From positions 682,001 to 746,000 of the forward strand of contig OZ248407.1 of assembly GCA_965234325.1 (NCBI GenBank): a stretch of DNA of 64,000 nt, in the 5' to 3' direction. The notes beneath the pieces were generated by a model. It was not told the origin of the DNA. It did no database searches and was given only the letters and a program-made list of their open reading frames with translations. The stretch is from Limnohabitans kasalickyi. Lineage in GTDB: Bacteria; Pseudomonadota; Gammaproteobacteria; Burkholderiales; Burkholderiaceae_C. Position numbers and translations under genes: made by a program. Below, piece after piece: positions 62,822 through 64,000 of the stretch (positions within the stretch are counted from its first letter, which is position 1; every line of letters begins with the position of its first letter).

Positions 62822-64000
62822 TTAAATAGCCAGTGGGTCGACGTCCACCGCCCAGCGAATCACCTGCCGATGCGCGCTGCGCATGGCGTGCAAATCGGCC
62901 TGCCAATGGGCCAAGAAATGTTGCAGCGCTTTGCGCGAGGTGCACTCAATCAACATCTGTGCGCGCTCGATGTTGGCCACGCGCTGAATGGTCATGGGTA
63001 CGGCTGGGTACAAGTCCACCAATAGTTCATCGGCCAATGCCGCGCCTGCATCGCGTGCGGCGTTTAAAAAGTCTTGTGCGGCTTCTTGGCTGCGCGCTTC
63101 GGCCCGCACCAAGGCTTGGAAGCTGAAGGGCGGCAAGGTGGCTTGCTCGCGTTCTTTGAGCTGCTGCTCGGCAAAAGCGGGGTAGTCGTGTTGCTTGAGC
63201 GCTTCGAAGAGTGGGTGCAGCGGGTGGTGGCTTTGCACCCACATTTCACACGGGCTGACCAACTGCATGTTGGCGTCGCGTCCCGCACGACCTGCGGCTT
63301 GCATGAGCAAGCTGAACAAACGCTCAGGTGCACGGAAGTCGCTGGAGAACAAAGCACCGTCGGTGTTGAGCGCGGCCACCAACGTGACGCGCCTGAAATC
63401 GTGGCCCTTGGCAATCATCTGCGTGCCCACCAGAACGTCCACCGCGCCTGCGTGCACTTCGGCCAGCTGGCGCTCGAGCTCGCCTTTGAGGCGCGTGCTG
63501 TCGGCGTCGATGCGGGCGATGCGAATGGGCTCGCCATCGGGCCTGCGCACATCGGCCAACAGCTCGGCTAAGTGTTCTTCCAGTTGTTCAGTGCCTCTGC
63601 CCAAGGGGCTGATGTCTAAGTTGCCGCAAGTCGGACACGCTCGCGGTACCGGCTGCGTGAAGCCGCAGTGGTGGCAGCGCAGGGTGCGGTCGAGTTTGTG
63701 GAACACACGAAAGGCACTGCAATGCGGGCATTCGCTTTTCCAGCCGCAGTCGTTGCAATGGAGCACGGGAGCGTAGCCACGGCGGTTGAGCAACACCAAG
63801 ATTTGTTCGCCACGTGTCAGGCGCTCACGCATGGCGTCGAGCAGGTGGTTGGAGAACACCGTTTTGTAGGGCTGACGGTTCATGTCCACGCGGCGCACCA
63901 AAGGCAACGCACCTTGGCCCACGCGTGAGGGCATCGCCAAGCGCATGTAGCGGCCTGCGGGCTCAGAGGTGGTGGCGGGGCGACTGTGATGCCAGCTCTC
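62822..64000 (-). CDS. priA: Primosomal protein N' PriA, C-terminal part (partial)
   Basis: Replication-restart helicase, truncated by the right window edge; about 392 residues are visible. The zinc-binding domain shows the eight-Cys pattern LHCNDCGWKSECPHC, RCHHCGFTQPVPRACPTCG. Helicase motifs V and VI follow as ALVGTQMIAKGHDF-like (VLVGTQMIAKGHDFRRVTLV) and LLMQAAGRAGRD. The frame continues left of the coding start at 63946 through ESWHHSRPATTSEPAGRY to the edge, matching the LGSATPSLESW region of PriA. It is convergent with the AEC gene (2-base gap). Confidence 0.95.
   Translation of the reverse strand, partial: ESWHHSRPATTSEPAGRYMRLAMPSRVGQGALPLVRRVDMNRQPYKTVFSNHLLDAMRERLTRGEQILVLLNRRGYAPVLHCNDCGWKSECPHCSAFRVFHKLDRTLRCHHCGFTQPVPRACPTCGNLDISPLGRGTEQLEEHLAELLADVRRPDGEPIRIARIDADSTRLKGELERQLAEVHAGAVDVLVGTQMIAKGHDFRRVTLVAALNTDGALFSSDFRAPERLFSLLMQAAGRAGRDANMQLVSPCEMWVQSHHPLHPLFEALKQHDYPAFAEQQLKEREQATLPPFSFQALVRAEARSQEAAQDFLNAARDAGAALADELLVDLYPAVPMTIQRVANIERAQMLIECTSRKALQHFLAHWQADLHAMRSAHRQVIRWAVDVDPLAI

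Overview
The window looks like the chromosome of a betaproteobacterium of the Burkholderiales, most likely a Comamonadaceae relative (Limnohabitans/Rhodoferax-like). This is judged from gene order (lptA-lptB-rpoN; rpe/gph-trpEGDC-ung; tRNA-tuf-tRNA-secE-nusG-rplKAJL-rpoBC; rsmB-DUF4390-ntrY-ntrX) and protein similarity recalled from memory; no database search was run.

Layout. 1-7.8 kb: end of lptA, lptB, rpoN, a THUMP-type rRNA methyltransferase and a PIN-domain gene, then on the minus strand apaG, thiL, pgpA and a cinA-like amidase, then rpe. 7.8-9.9 kb: a TonB-dependent receptor close to PqqU/YncD, lying between rpe and gph. 10.2-15.9 kb: gph, a trp leader peptide with attenuator-like hairpins, trpE-trpG-trpD-trpC and ung. 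16.0-29.8 kb: the translation/transcription cluster with tRNAs Tyr, Gly, Thr and Trp. 29.9-35.4 kb: LemA-like gene, rsmB, DUF4390 gene and an NtrY/NtrX-type two-component pair. 35.4-36.0 kb: a membrane protein gene.

36.1-56.4 kb is the accessory part. A tRNA-Phe gene is followed by two head-to-tail integrated elements. The last 45 bp of the tRNA gene recur at 48000-48044 and 56388-56432, and every copy is followed by a rho-independent terminator. Element A (about 11.9 kb, AT-rich) and element B (about 8.4 kb) share a backbone: a tRNA-proximal tyrosine integrase of the same subfamily, a short FimB-like recombinase on the minus strand, and a 146-residue DUF6641-like gene at the far end. Neither has capsid, terminase or conjugation genes that I can recognise. 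Element A carries a dense operon (37.9-44.0 kb). It holds a DUF-like membrane protein, a HEPN-like candidate RNase, a 553-residue unknown, another membrane protein, a tRNA-guanine-transglycosylase-like enzyme resembling DNA-deazaguanine transglycosylases (DpdA), an H-NS-like protein ending in an AT-hook, and a third membrane protein. It also has a HUH-type Rep with a field of AACCAAA repeats, and three copies of a 19-bp palindrome. Element B carries a secreted alpha/beta-hydrolase, two unknown divergent genes, an 800-bp non-coding stretch with a chain of hairpins (candidate structured RNA), and small unknown genes.

56.4-64 kb returns to ordinary chromosome: an acyl-CoA-synthetase-like enzyme with a Bug-type solute-binding protein, a VOC protein, Rep-type helicase, AEC transporter and the C-terminal part of PriA. 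The best candidate for an undescribed system is the element A operon around the TGT/DpdA-like gene, within a tandem pair of replicative-looking, capsid-less tRNA-Phe elements.
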